From: an uncultured Collinsella sp.
GTDB taxonomy: Bacteria > Actinomycetota > Coriobacteriia > Coriobacteriales > Coriobacteriaceae
NCBI GenBank assembly: GCA_900540855.1
Contig: UQHK01000001.1
Coordinates: 62,001 to 126,000 of the forward strand
Direction: 5' to 3'
DNA: 64,000 bases
The position numbers were made by a program, and so were the translations under genes. Below, piece by piece: positions 51,316-59,608 of this stretch; positions within the stretch are counted from its first letter, which is position 1, and every line of letters starts with the position of its first letter. Under the pieces are notes generated by a model, which saw nothing but the letters and a program-made list of their open reading frames with translations, ran no database searches and was not told where the DNA came from.

Positions 51316-52566
51316 TTAGAGAGCGGGTGGGAGGGTATCGAGGAGGGCTTGGGCGGTGTTGGCGGCGCAGTCGCGTGAGTCGATGATGTAGTCGGTCCAG
51401 GCGCGGTAGCGCGGCATGCGCTGCTCGGCCAGCTTGTCGATGCCGTCGCGGGCGGTGATGGGGCGTCCCTTGTGGGCGAGTTCGTCGAGCTTGCGGTTAA
51501 GCATCACGATCTGGCTGTTCTGGTGCAGCAGCGGATAGTTATCGTCGCGCGTGACCACGCCACCGCCGGTGGAGAGCACCAGGCCACTGCGCTTGGAGAT
51601 GTCGGACAGCGCCACCGTCTCCTGCTCGCGGAAGGCCGCCTCGCCGCGCTCGACGATAAAGTCGGCGCAGGGCATGCCCAGGCGCTCCTTGAGGGCGCGG
51701 TCCAAGTCGATGTGCTCTCGCCCCGTGAGCAGGGCAATCTGCTCGCCCACGCGGGTCTTGCCCGAGCCCGGCATACCGATCAGCGCGATGTTCTGTTCGC
51801 GGCGTGACAGGCGCTCCGTTACGTCCAGAATGCGCTCACGCGGAGTGACCTGGCCGGTGTAGCGCTCAACGGCTTGCGCCGCCTGGGCCACGAGCATGAG
51901 CAGGCCGCCGATGCAGGGGATGCCGCGGCGCTCGGCCTCGAGCATGAGTCCCGTGCGAGCGGGGTTGTAGACAATGTCGATGACGCCCCCGAGCGCATCG
52001 AGCCCCTCGAGCGTGCAGGGGGCATCGGGACAGTGGGGGAACATGCCGGCGGGCGTGCAGTTGACGAGCAGTGCGGCATCGGACTGCTGCGCGATGTTGT
52101 CGTAGTTGACTTCGCTCGTGCGGCCCACCGGCACGACGATGGCGCCCAGGTCGCCGAGCACCATGCTGGCAGTGGTGCCGGCGCCACCGGTGGCACCGAG
52201 CACGAGGGCCTTCTTGCCGGCGACCTCAACGCCCAGCTCCTCGACTAGGCACTGAAAGCCGAAGTAGTCGGTGTTGTCGCCGCGCAGGCGGCCGTCGGGC
52301 AGGCGCGTGATGGTGTTGACGTTTCCCATACGCTCGGCGAGTGGACTCAGCTCGTCCAGATACTCCATGACGGCGCGCTTGTAGGGGATGGTCACGTTGG
52401 TGCCCTCCCATTCGTCACCCGTCATAAAAGCCCGGAGGTCCTCGGGCTCGCGCTCAAAACGCACATACTCTAGCCCCGCGAGCTCCTTGTAGATGGTCGG
52501 GGTGTAGCTGTGGCCCAGCACGCGGCCCAGCACGCCGTAGGGGCGGGTTGCGGCGACATCGGTCAT
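51316..52566 (-). CDS. Fused shikimate dehydrogenase / shikimate kinase
   Basis: The 416-residue protein carries two successive shikimate-pathway enzymes. Residues 1 to about 245 are AroE: GRVLGHSYTPTIYKEL, NVTIPYKRAV (catalytic Lys), RGDNTDYFGF (catalytic Asp), and NADP-binding LVLGATGGAGTTASM. From about 255 a shikimate kinase follows: Walker A ALIGMPGSGKTRVGEQIA, HIDLDRALKERLG (the shikimate-binding Asp), GEAAFREQE and LSTGGGVVTRDDN. Both domains look intact. Its ATG directly abuts the pheA stop (TAGATG), so it is coupled to pheA. Fusion gives direct hand-over of shikimate from oxidoreductase to kinase. Confidence 0.93.
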   Translation of the reverse strand: MTDVAATRPYGVLGRVLGHSYTPTIYKELAGLEYVRFEREPEDLRAFMTGDEWEGTNVTIPYKRAVMEYLDELSPLAERMGNVNTITRLPDGRLRGDNTDYFGFQCLVEELGVEVAGKKALVLGATGGAGTTASMVLGDLGAIVVPVGRTSEVNYDNIAQQSDAALLVNCTPAGMFPHCPDAPCTLEGLDALGGVIDIVYNPARTGLMLEAERRGIPCIGGLLMLVAQAAQAVERYTGQVTPRERILDVTERLSRREQNIALIGMPGSGKTRVGEQIALLTGREHIDLDRALKERLGMPCADFIVERGEAAFREQETVALSDISKRSGLVLSTGGGVVTRDDNYPLLHQNSQIVMLNRKLDELAHKGRPITARDGIDKLAEQRMPRYRAWTDYIIDSRDCAANTAQALLDTLPPAL

Positions 52567-53712
52567 CTAGAGCACCTCCGTATAACTGCCAAAGTAGGTG
52601 AAGCTCTCGCAAACGTCATCGATGGAATCGAGCAGGTCATCGAGGGCCTTGCTGCCAAAGGGGCAGTCCAGGTCAAAGTAGAACATAAACTCAAAGTCGT
52701 GCCCGGGGATGGGGCGGCTCTCGAGCTTGATGAGGTTGATATTGAGCGCGTAGAAGCGCTCGAGTACGCGATAGAGTGCGCCCGGCTCGTTGGCCGTGGT
52801 AATCATGAGCGAGGTGCGGTTGGCGCCGGGGTAGACGCGTGGCTCGCGGCTGATGACGACAAAGCGCGTGTAGTTGTTGTCCGAGTCCTGGATGTTGGGC
52901 TCCAGTACCTCCAAGCCGTAGAGTGCGGCGCAGCTGCGCGATGCGATCGCGGCAACATCGGTGCGTTCGGAGCTGGCGACCATCTCGGCCGACATGGCCG
53001 TGTTGGGGTACTTGGTGGCGTGCAGGTCGTGCGCCTCGATAAAGCCGGCGCATTGGGCAATGGCCTGGCCGTGGCTGTAGACCTCGTGCACGTCCGCAAG
53101 CTTGGCGCCGGGCTTGACGAGCAAGTTGTGGTCGATTTTGAGGCGCAGCGAGCGCACGATGTGGAAGTCGAACTGGGCGAGCAGGTCGTAGACGGCGTTG
53201 ACTGAGCCGGCGGTGGAGTTCTCGATGGGCAGCACGCCAAACTCGCAGAAGCCGTCGCGCACGGCGCGCATAACGCCCTCGAAGGTCTCGAAGAACGCAA
53301 TGTCGGGCACGTCGAAGAGCCTGCACGCGGCAATTTGGCTATAGGCGCCCTCGACGCCCTGGCAGGCGACGCTAGCCGTCTGGGGGAAAGGCGTGTCAAA
53401 GGCTGCAGCCGTGGCGTGGGCCTTTTGTGAGACGGTGATGCCCTTGAGCTCGTTGATGTAGCGCTGCTGCTCGGCCTTGCTCATGCTCATGAGGAGGCGG
53501 AACAGGGTGATGGCTTGGGCCTCGTAGCGCTCGGGCACGCGGCTGGCGAGATTGTTGAGCTTGGAGCGCTCACGGGCGGGGTCGAAGACGGCCTTGCCCA
53601 TCTCGATTTTAGACTTGGCGACCTCGGTGGCAATGTCCATGCGCTCGACAAAACTGTTGAGGAGCGTGGTGTCGATGCCATCGATGGCCTGGCGGATGTC
53701 AGCAAGGTCCAT
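52567..53712 (-). CDS. pheA: Bifunctional chorismate mutase / prephenate dehydratase
   Basis: The 381-residue enzyme commits chorismate to phenylalanine. The first 90 residues are an AroQ-type chorismate mutase (DLADIRQAIDGIDTTLLNSF, ERMDIATEVAKSK). The prephenate dehydratase domain follows (VACQGVEGAYSQIAA; GVLPIENSTAGSVNAVYDLL) and the C terminus is an ACT domain (RTSLMITTANEPGALYRVLE, then ESRPIPGHDFEFMFYFDLDC), the usual phenylalanine feedback site. ATG at 53712 has GAAAGGGG upstream; a longer in-frame start adds a low-complexity leader. It lies between aroC and aroE-aroK. Confidence 0.94.
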   Translation of the reverse strand: MDLADIRQAIDGIDTTLLNSFVERMDIATEVAKSKIEMGKAVFDPARERSKLNNLASRVPERYEAQAITLFRLLMSMSKAEQQRYINELKGITVSQKAHATAAAFDTPFPQTASVACQGVEGAYSQIAACRLFDVPDIAFFETFEGVMRAVRDGFCEFGVLPIENSTAGSVNAVYDLLAQFDFHIVRSLRLKIDHNLLVKPGAKLADVHEVYSHGQAIAQCAGFIEAHDLHATKYPNTAMSAEMVASSERTDVAAIASRSCAALYGLEVLEPNIQDSDNNYTRFVVISREPRVYPGANRTSLMITTANEPGALYRVLERFYALNINLIKLESRPIPGHDFEFMFYFDLDCPFGSKALDDLLDSIDDVCESFTYFGSYTEVL

Positions 53713-53755
53713 GGAGACCCCTTTCACGTGTCGGGGGATATTGAGGGGTGGGTAG

Positions 53756-54853
53756 TTAGCGCTGGGCGGCGTCTTCGAGGAGGGCGTCCCAGATGGCAAG
53801 GGCGGCGGCTGCCTCGGCTACGGGGACGGCTCGGGGGACGATGCAGGGATCGTGGCGGCCGTGGACCGAGAGCTCGGCATTTTCCATAGCGTCCATGTCC
53901 ACCGTCTGCTGCTCGCGGCCAATTGAGGGCGTCGGCTTTACGGCCATGCGCCACATGACGGGCGCGCCGGTCGAAATACCGCCCAGGATGCCGCCGGCGT
54001 TGTTGGACTCGACCTCGATCTCGCCGGTCTCGGCATCGATGCGATACGGATCGTTGTTCTCGCTGCCACGCATGGCGGCCACGGCAAAGCCCATGCCAAA
54101 CTCCACGCCCTTTACGGCGGGAATGCCAAACGCGATTTGCGCGATGCGGTTCTCGATGCCATCGAACATGGGGTCGCCGATGCCCGCAGGAAGCCCGTAA
54201 ATGCCGCACTCCACGATGCCGCCGATGCTGTCGAGTTCGTCGCGCGCGGCTAGGATTTCCTCGTGCATGCGGCCGGCGGCGGCGGCGTCAATGCACGGCA
54301 GATCGTTCGTAAGGATCGCCTTGCGGTCGGCCTCGCGATAGACCATGTCGTCCATCGGCAGGTCGGAGATGCCGCCGATCTGCGCCACATGCGCCATCAC
54401 TTTAATGCCGCGGGCCTCGAGTGCCTGCAGCGCAATGCCGCCGGCGATGCACAGGGGTGCCGTTAGGCGGCCGGAGAAGTGTCCGCCGCCGGCGACATCG
54501 TGCATGTTGTGATACTTCACGCGCGCAGGGAAGTCCGCATGTCCGGGGCGGGGCTTGCGGCGCAGTTCGGAGTAATCCTTGGAGCGCGTGTTGGTGTTCT
54601 CGATAATCGCGGCGATGGGCGCGCCGGTGGTATGTCCATCGACCACACCGGCGATGATGTGGGCGGCGTCGGCCTCGCGGCGTTTGGTCGCGGTCTCGTC
54701 GCGACCGGGGGCACGACGGTCAAGGAAGGCCTGCAGCTGCTCCTGGTCAACAGCGATGCCCGCCGGAATGCCATCGAGGGAGCAGCCGATGGCGGGGGAG
54801 TGCGACTGGCCGAAGATGCTTACGTGCAAGACGTTGCCAAAGGTCGAGGACAT
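53756..54853 (-). CDS. aroC: Chorismate synthase
   Basis: The 365-residue FMN-dependent lyase forms chorismate from EPSP. Near the start the family motif appears as FGQSHSPAIGCSLDGIPAGI, a variant of the more common GESHG form that keeps the catalytic His. Further blocks are KDYSELRRKPRPGHADF, GGGHFSGRLTAPLCIAGGIA and a C-terminal RHDPCIVPRAVPVAEAA. Length is normal for the short class. It lies one base after the aroA stop and 43 bases before pheA. Confidence 0.96.
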   Translation of the reverse strand: MSSTFGNVLHVSIFGQSHSPAIGCSLDGIPAGIAVDQEQLQAFLDRRAPGRDETATKRREADAAHIIAGVVDGHTTGAPIAAIIENTNTRSKDYSELRRKPRPGHADFPARVKYHNMHDVAGGGHFSGRLTAPLCIAGGIALQALEARGIKVMAHVAQIGGISDLPMDDMVYREADRKAILTNDLPCIDAAAAGRMHEEILAARDELDSIGGIVECGIYGLPAGIGDPMFDGIENRIAQIAFGIPAVKGVEFGMGFAVAAMRGSENNDPYRIDAETGEIEVESNNAGGILGGISTGAPVMWRMAVKPTPSIGREQQTVDMDAMENAELSVHGRHDPCIVPRAVPVAEAAAALAIWDALLEDAAQR

Positions 54854-54854
54854 G

Positions 54855-56174
54855 CTATTCCTCCTCGAGTGTGACCTTGCCGCCCAGCAGGCGGTAGTGG
54901 TCGAAGAAATCGGGATAGGACTTGTTGACGGCCTCGGCGCCGTGGATCACGACCTCGCCGGTGGCGCGGCTCGCGGCGATAGCGGCCATCATGGCGATGC
55001 GATGGTCGTTGTGCGAATCGACCTCGCCGCCGGTGAAGGCATCGACACCCTTGATGATGAGGTCATCGCCGGCAATTCGTACCTGCGCGCCCAGCGCGGT
55101 GAGCTCGCGGGTGGTGGTGACCAGACGGTCGGATTCCTTGATGCGCAGACGGGCGCAATCGCGAATAAAGGTGCGGCCCTGTGCCAACGAGGCCACGGCC
55201 GAGATGACGGGCACCAGGTCCGGAATGTCGTGGGCACTCATCTCAAAGCCGGCGAGCTTGTCGGACTGCACGGTGGCGGCGTTGGTGGAGCGCACGATGC
55301 GGGCGCCAAAGCGCGAAAGCGCGGCAAGCACGTTACGGTCGCCCTGTGCGGAGCTTAGCGACACGCCCTCGACGGTGATGGGGTCGGTGCCGATGGCACC
55401 GGCGCACAGCCAAAAGGCGGCGTTGGACCAGTCGCCCTCGACGGCTACGCTGCCGGGCGTGCGGTACGAGCCACTGCTCACGCGGAAGTTCGTGACCTCG
55501 AGCTGGCCGTCCGTGGCCGGAATGCGCTCGACGTTGACCTCGACGCCAAAGGCCTTCATGGCCTGGATCGTCAGGTTGATGTAGGGGCGGCTTTCGATAA
55601 GGCCGCATACCTGCACGCAGGAGGGCTGGGCCAGCAGCGGGGCTGCCAGCAGCAGGCCGGAGATATACTGCGAGCTCACGTTGCCCGGAAGCACAAAAGT
55701 GCCCGGGCGCATGCGTCCGCTCGTCTTGAGCGGAAAACCGCCCAGACCCTGCAGGTCGCAGCCGGCGGCGATGATCTCGTCCGAGAGCGGGGAGAGTGGG
55801 CGGGCGCCCAAGCGTCCCTGACCCACAAAAGTTGCTTCTGCGCCCAGCGCGCAGGCGACGGGCAACATAAAGCGGAGCGTGGAGCCGCTTTCACCGCAGT
55901 CAAGCGTGCCGCCGGCAAGGGCCTTGAGCAGGCCAAACTCAACACTCTTCATGGTGGGGTGGACCTGGAAGCCGTCCTCGACGGTCTCGATGCGAGCACC
56001 CAGTGCCGTAAGGCAGCGCACCGTGGCCTCGATGTCGGCGCAGGTGGTGTTGCAGGTGACGTGCGTCTCGCCGTTGGCAAGCGCAGCGCAGATGATCAGG
56101 CGATGCGCCATCGACTTGGACGCGATGGCGGGAACGGTGCCCTTGAGCGGGGACGGGGTGATGCGGGCTAGCAT
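54855..56174 (-). CDS. aroA: 3-phosphoshikimate 1-carboxyvinyltransferase (EPSP synthase)
   Basis: The 439-residue enzyme joins phosphoenolpyruvate to shikimate 3-phosphate. Visible blocks are GTVPAIASKSMAHRLIICAA (residues 13-32, with the substrate Lys), LDCGESGSTLRFMLPVA and IKESDRLVTTTRELTALGAQ. The glycine-rich GESGSTLRF segment differs slightly from the usual GNAGTAMR class I form and looks like the class II or Gram-positive type. It overlaps the aroB end by seven bases and precedes aroC by one base. Confidence 0.95.
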   Translation of the reverse strand: MLARITPSPLKGTVPAIASKSMAHRLIICAALANGETHVTCNTTCADIEATVRCLTALGARIETVEDGFQVHPTMKSVEFGLLKALAGGTLDCGESGSTLRFMLPVACALGAEATFVGQGRLGARPLSPLSDEIIAAGCDLQGLGGFPLKTSGRMRPGTFVLPGNVSSQYISGLLLAAPLLAQPSCVQVCGLIESRPYINLTIQAMKAFGVEVNVERIPATDGQLEVTNFRVSSGSYRTPGSVAVEGDWSNAAFWLCAGAIGTDPITVEGVSLSSAQGDRNVLAALSRFGARIVRSTNAATVQSDKLAGFEMSAHDIPDLVPVISAVASLAQGRTFIRDCARLRIKESDRLVTTTRELTALGAQVRIAGDDLIIKGVDAFTGGEVDSHNDHRIAMMAAIAASRATGEVVIHGAEAVNKSYPDFFDHYRLLGGKVTLEEE

Positions 56175-57274
56175 GCGGATGCGTCTCCCTTCTGGCCGAG
56201 GCCCTCGGCAATGAGTTCGTGGAAAGTGGAAAGCGGTGTGCGGTCGATGCTGCAGCGGCCAATGCTGTGCGGAATCACCAGGTCGATGGTGTCGCCCGCG
56301 CGCTTCTTGTCGTGGAGCGCCTCGGCAAAGACGGTATCGGCATCTAGGTCACAGCGGGTCGTGAGGCCATGACGGGCGCAGAGTTCCTCAATACGACCGG
56401 GCAGTGCGGCATCGCAGACGCCGTGCAGGGCCGCGGCGCGCGTGATGATGCCCATGCCGATCGACACGCAGTTGCCGTGTCCCAGCTCAAAGTGCTCGCA
56501 GGCCTCGACGGCGTGTCCGGCGCTGTGTCCAAAGTTGAGGAGCTTGCGCTGGTTGGTTTCGCGCTCGTCGGCGACGACCACGGCGCGCTTGATGTCGATA
56601 TTGCGGGCAATGATAAGCGCCACGCGAGCCACGTCCTGGTTGAGCAGCTCCAGCGTGAGCGGGGTCTTCTCCAGCTCGGCGAAAAGCTCCGGGTCGGCGA
56701 TTACGGCGTGCTTGACGACCTCGCCGCAGCCGTCGGCGAACTGCTCGGGCGTGAGGGTGGCCAGGCACCCCACGTCGGCGATAACCACACTCGGCTGCCA
56801 AAAGGCGCCGGCCAGGTTCTTGCCGGCAGCGAGGTCGATGGCCGTCTTTCCGCCCACCGACGAATCAACCATGGCGAGCAGGCTCGTGGGGACCTGCACA
56901 AACTTGCAGCCGCGCATGTAGGTGGCGGCCACAAAGCCCGCCACGTCGCCCACGACGCCGCCGCCGAGTGCCACGATCACGTCGGAGCGCGAAAGCTCGT
57001 GCTCGGCCACAAACTCCAAAATGGCAACGTAGGTCTCGGCGCGCTTATGGGCCTCGCCGGCCTCGAAGGTGCAGATGCTCACCTCGTAGCCTGACGCCTC
57101 CAGGCTCTGCTTAACGGGCATCTGGTAGAGCGGGCCCACGTTGGTGTCCGTCACGATGACGGCCTTGGTGCCGCCGGCGGTGGCGCGCACGAGCGGCCCC
57201 GCCTGCTCCAGCAAAAACGTGCCAACATGCACCTGATAGGGGCGTGCAGTGTCGATATCGATGGTAATCGCCAT
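56168..57274 (-). CDS. aroB: 3-dehydroquinate synthase
   Basis: The 368-residue NAD- and metal-dependent enzyme closes the DAHP ring. Motifs include FEAGEAHKRAETYVAIL, VALGGGVVGDVAGFVAATYM, QVPTSLLAMVDSSVGGKTAI and LLNFGHSAGHAVEACEHF (metal His). ATG at 57274 has AAAGGACC upstream. It follows tyrA by 36 bases and overlaps aroA. Confidence 0.96.
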   Translation of the reverse strand: MAITIDIDTARPYQVHVGTFLLEQAGPLVRATAGGTKAVIVTDTNVGPLYQMPVKQSLEASGYEVSICTFEAGEAHKRAETYVAILEFVAEHELSRSDVIVALGGGVVGDVAGFVAATYMRGCKFVQVPTSLLAMVDSSVGGKTAIDLAAGKNLAGAFWQPSVVIADVGCLATLTPEQFADGCGEVVKHAVIADPELFAELEKTPLTLELLNQDVARVALIIARNIDIKRAVVVADERETNQRKLLNFGHSAGHAVEACEHFELGHGNCVSIGMGIITRAAALHGVCDAALPGRIEELCARHGLTTRCDLDADTVFAEALHDKKRAGDTIDLVIPHSIGRCSIDRTPLSTFHELIAEGLGQKGDASAC

Positions 57275-57310
57275 AAGCTTCGGTCCTTTCGACCTGGCGT
57301 GATGGGTTGT

Positions 57311-58225
57311 CTAGTGGGAGGCCTCGTCGTCGAGTGCGCGCTTGATGCGATCGCCCTCGGCAAGGAGATTCTCCAGATAGCGCCGGTCGCGTTCCTTAAG
57401 GGCGCGGCTGTAGGCGCCGAGCGATTCAATCAGATGGTCGATCTCGAAGGCGAGCGCATCGGCGTCGTCGATCATGAGCTCGGACCACATCTGCGGATTG
57501 AGGTGCGCCACGCGGGTGAGGTCGCGGTAGCTGCCGGCCGAAAAACCGTGGTGAACCTGAGCGGTCGGGCTTTTAACGTAGGCGTTGGATACCACGTGCG
57601 CAAGCTGGCTTGTAAAGGCGATGACGCGGTCGTGCTCGGTAGCGCTGGTCACGCTGAACTTGCCAAAGCCCAGGGGGCGCACCATTTCGCGCACCTGGCC
57701 TAAAAGCTCCAGCTTGAGCGCATCGTCCACCGCGGGCGGAACGAGTACCAGGGGAGCGCCCTGGAACAGGTCGGCACGGGAGTGAGCGTAGCCCGAGAAC
57801 TGGGTGCCCGCCATGGGGTGCGCGCCCACAAAGTAAAAACCGTGCTCGCGGGCGAGCTCAAAGGCACGCTCGCATACGATGCCCTTCACGCCTACGGTGT
57901 CAATCACCACGGGGCCCATGATGGCATCGGTGTCGGTGGCATCGGCGAGCGCCTGGGCGTGCGCCTCAAGCCACTCGATGCAGGCCTCGGGATAGCAGGC
58001 AAGGACGATGATGTCGCATTCGCCGAGCGTCTCGTCGTTGAGCTCGCCGGCGACGGTGCCCATGCTGGCGGCCGTCATCACGTCATCGTCGGGATCCCAG
58101 GCCAGCACGCGGACGCCCGCCTGCGCATAGCCGCGGGCAAAGCTGCCGCCGATCAGACCTAGGCCCACTATACCGGCGCATTTGGGACCGCCCTGGTTAA
58201 CGCGCGCGTTTCTCACCGTACCCAT
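57311..58225 (-). CDS. tyrA: Prephenate dehydrogenase
   Basis: The 304-residue enzyme makes 4-hydroxyphenylpyruvate for tyrosine. The NAD-binding motif AGIVGLGLIGGSFARGYAQA lies at residues 18-37, and GAHPMAGTQFSGYAHSRADL and VTSATEHDRVIAFTSQLAHV are family blocks. No C-terminal ACT domain is seen, so tyrosine feedback would need another site. It starts three bases after the DAHP synthase stop (TAGGCCATG), with GGAG overlapping the end of that gene. Confidence 0.93.
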   Translation of the reverse strand: MGTVRNARVNQGGPKCAGIVGLGLIGGSFARGYAQAGVRVLAWDPDDDVMTAASMGTVAGELNDETLGECDIIVLACYPEACIEWLEAHAQALADATDTDAIMGPVVIDTVGVKGIVCERAFELAREHGFYFVGAHPMAGTQFSGYAHSRADLFQGAPLVLVPPAVDDALKLELLGQVREMVRPLGFGKFSVTSATEHDRVIAFTSQLAHVVSNAYVKSPTAQVHHGFSAGSYRDLTRVAHLNPQMWSELMIDDADALAFEIDHLIESLGAYSRALKERDRRYLENLLAEGDRIKRALDDEASH

Positions 58226-58228
58226 GGC

Positions 58229-59251
58229 CTACTCCATGGTCTCTTGGCAGACGACATCGCGGATGGCGCGGATGCGGCGCATGGTGTCGTCGAACTGATC
58301 GGGGGTGAGGGCCTGAGCGCCGTCGGACCATGCGCGGCTGGGCTCGTCGTGGACCTCGATCTCCAGGCCGTTGGCACCGCAGGCGGTCGCGGCGAGCGCC
58401 ATGGGCTCAACGTAGCGGGTGTAGCCGGTGGCGTGGCTGGGGTCGGCGACGACGGGCAGGTGCGACAGGTGGTGCAGCACCGGCACGGCGTTGAGGTCGA
58501 AGGTGTTGCGGGTGCGGGTCTCGAAGGTGCGGATGCCGCGCTCGCACAGGATGACGTTGTCGTTGCCCTCGCTCATTATGTACTCGGCGGCCATGAGCAG
58601 CTCATCGATCGTGCCGGACATGCCGCGCTTGAGCAGGATCGGGGTCTTGGTCTTGCCGACCTCTTTGAGCAGAGGGAAGTTCTGGGCGTTGCGGGCACCG
58701 ATCTGCATGACGTCGATCTTCTTGTCCAGGAAGACCTGCACGTCGCGCGGGTCCATGATCTCGGTGACGATCGGCATGTCGAGCTCGGCAGACGCCTCGC
58801 ACAGCAGGTCCAGACCGGCGGGGCCCATGCCCTGGTAGGCGTAAGGGGATGTGCGGGGCTTGTAGGCACCGCCGCGCAGCATCGTGGCACCGGCGGCCTT
58901 CACGCGGCGGGCGATGCGGATGAGGTTCTCGCCCTCGACGGAGCACGGGCCGGCGATGACCTGGAACTGATCGCCGCCGATCTTGACGCCGTGGCCGCAG
59001 TCGATGACGGAGTCCTCGGGGTGGAACTTGCGGTTGGCGCGCTTGAACGGCTCGGAGACGCGCTGCACGCGCTCGACGACATCCATGGACTCGAGCAGGA
59101 ACGGGTCGATCTTGGTCGTATCGCCCACCAGGCCGATGATCGTCTCATTCTCGCCGCGCGAGACATCGGTCTTCAGGCCCTTTTTCTCAATCCAGCTGAC
59201 GATATGGCTGACGGCCTCGTCGCTGGCGCTCTCTTTTAAAATTGCAATCAT
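58229..59251 (-). CDS. aroF: 3-deoxy-7-phosphoheptulonate synthase (DAHP synthase)
   Basis: The 340-residue enzyme makes the first intermediate of the shikimate pathway. An N-terminal ferredoxin-like domain (1-85, MIAILKESASDEAVSHIVSW) is a regulatory type found in I-beta DAHP synthases. The barrel holds IAGPCSVEGENLIRIARRVK, MLRGGAYKPRTSPYAYQGMG, IQIGARNAQNFPLLKEV-like sequence and LPVVADPSHATGY. ATG at 59251 follows GAGAGG; the frame is open upstream but crosses the terminator-like leader. It heads the eight-gene aromatic operon. The symbol is a convenience; aroG is also used for this class. Confidence 0.93.
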   Translation of the reverse strand: MIAILKESASDEAVSHIVSWIEKKGLKTDVSRGENETIIGLVGDTTKIDPFLLESMDVVERVQRVSEPFKRANRKFHPEDSVIDCGHGVKIGGDQFQVIAGPCSVEGENLIRIARRVKAAGATMLRGGAYKPRTSPYAYQGMGPAGLDLLCEASAELDMPIVTEIMDPRDVQVFLDKKIDVMQIGARNAQNFPLLKEVGKTKTPILLKRGMSGTIDELLMAAEYIMSEGNDNVILCERGIRTFETRTRNTFDLNAVPVLHHLSHLPVVADPSHATGYTRYVEPMALAATACGANGLEIEVHDEPSRAWSDGAQALTPDQFDDTMRRIRAIRDVVCQETME

Positions 59252-59261
59252 GGTGTGCCTC

Positions 59262-59324
59262 TCACCTCGATGGATAGCCCTTGCAAAAACGGCCCGCATC
59301 GCGAGCCGTGTACATATGGTGCAT
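59262..59324 (-). CDS. Candidate leader peptide of the aromatic operon
   Basis: A 20-codon frame (MHHMYTARDAGRFCKGYPSR) ends in TGA 10 bases before the DAHP synthase start. It has Tyr at 5 and 17 and Phe at 13, and a terminator-like hairpin (59285-59309) lies within it. It has no ribosome site, but a possible -10 (tataaa) a few bases upstream would make it nearly leaderless. It could be a ribosome-mediated attenuator, or chance. Its conservation in related genomes is the test. Confidence 0.35.
   Translation of the reverse strand: MHHMYTARDAGRFCKGYPSR
59285..59309 (-). terminator. Terminator-like hairpin in the DAHP synthase leader
   Basis: On the minus strand, acggctcgc-gat-gcgggccgt forms a nine-base stem (one T-G pair) followed directly by ttttt, 34 bases upstream of the DAHP synthase ATG. 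Placed downstream of the probable promoter, it fits an attenuator. Confidence 0.55.
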
Positions 59325-59414
59325 GAGAGTTTATACTATCTGACTCGCTTTTGCCTTCTAAAGTGGGCCGTTGAGCCGCGTCTTCCTCGGAATTGCAAAG
59401 CTTTTTCTTTTATT

Positions 59415-59444
59415 TTGATAGCCCGTGGTGCACTTGGGTATAAT
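59415..59444 (+). promoter_or_regulatory. Promoter of tRNA-Arg(CCG)
   Basis: TTGATA (59415-59420) and TATAAT (59439-59444) are 18 bases apart, ending 11 bases before the tRNA. Confidence 0.75.
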
Positions 59445-59455
59445 GCCAAACGTTG

Positions 59456-59532
59456 GCCCTATTAGCTCAGGGGATTAGAGCGTCTGCCTCCGGAGCAGAA
59501 GGCCGTTGGTTCGAATCCAACATGGGGCACCA
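59456..59532 (+). tRNA. tRNA-Arg (anticodon CCG)
   Basis: The 77-base gene has acceptor GCCCTAT/ATGGGGC (one T-G pair), anticodon arm TCTGC-CTCCGGA-GCAGA giving CCG for CGG, T arm GTTGG-TTCGAAT-CCAAC and an encoded CCA. Confidence 0.95.
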
Positions 59533-59543
59533 TCGAACGTGAG

Positions 59544-59579
59544 ACCGTCCGAACCTCGCATGGTCCGGGCGGTTTTTCT
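59544..59579 (+). terminator. Terminator after tRNA-Arg(CCG)
   Basis: accgtccg (59544-59551) pairs with cgggcggt (59566-59573, one T-G pair) and is followed by ttttctt. Confidence 0.75.
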
Positions 59580-59608
59580 TATACCGACGCGACGTGATGG
59601 GACGTGGT

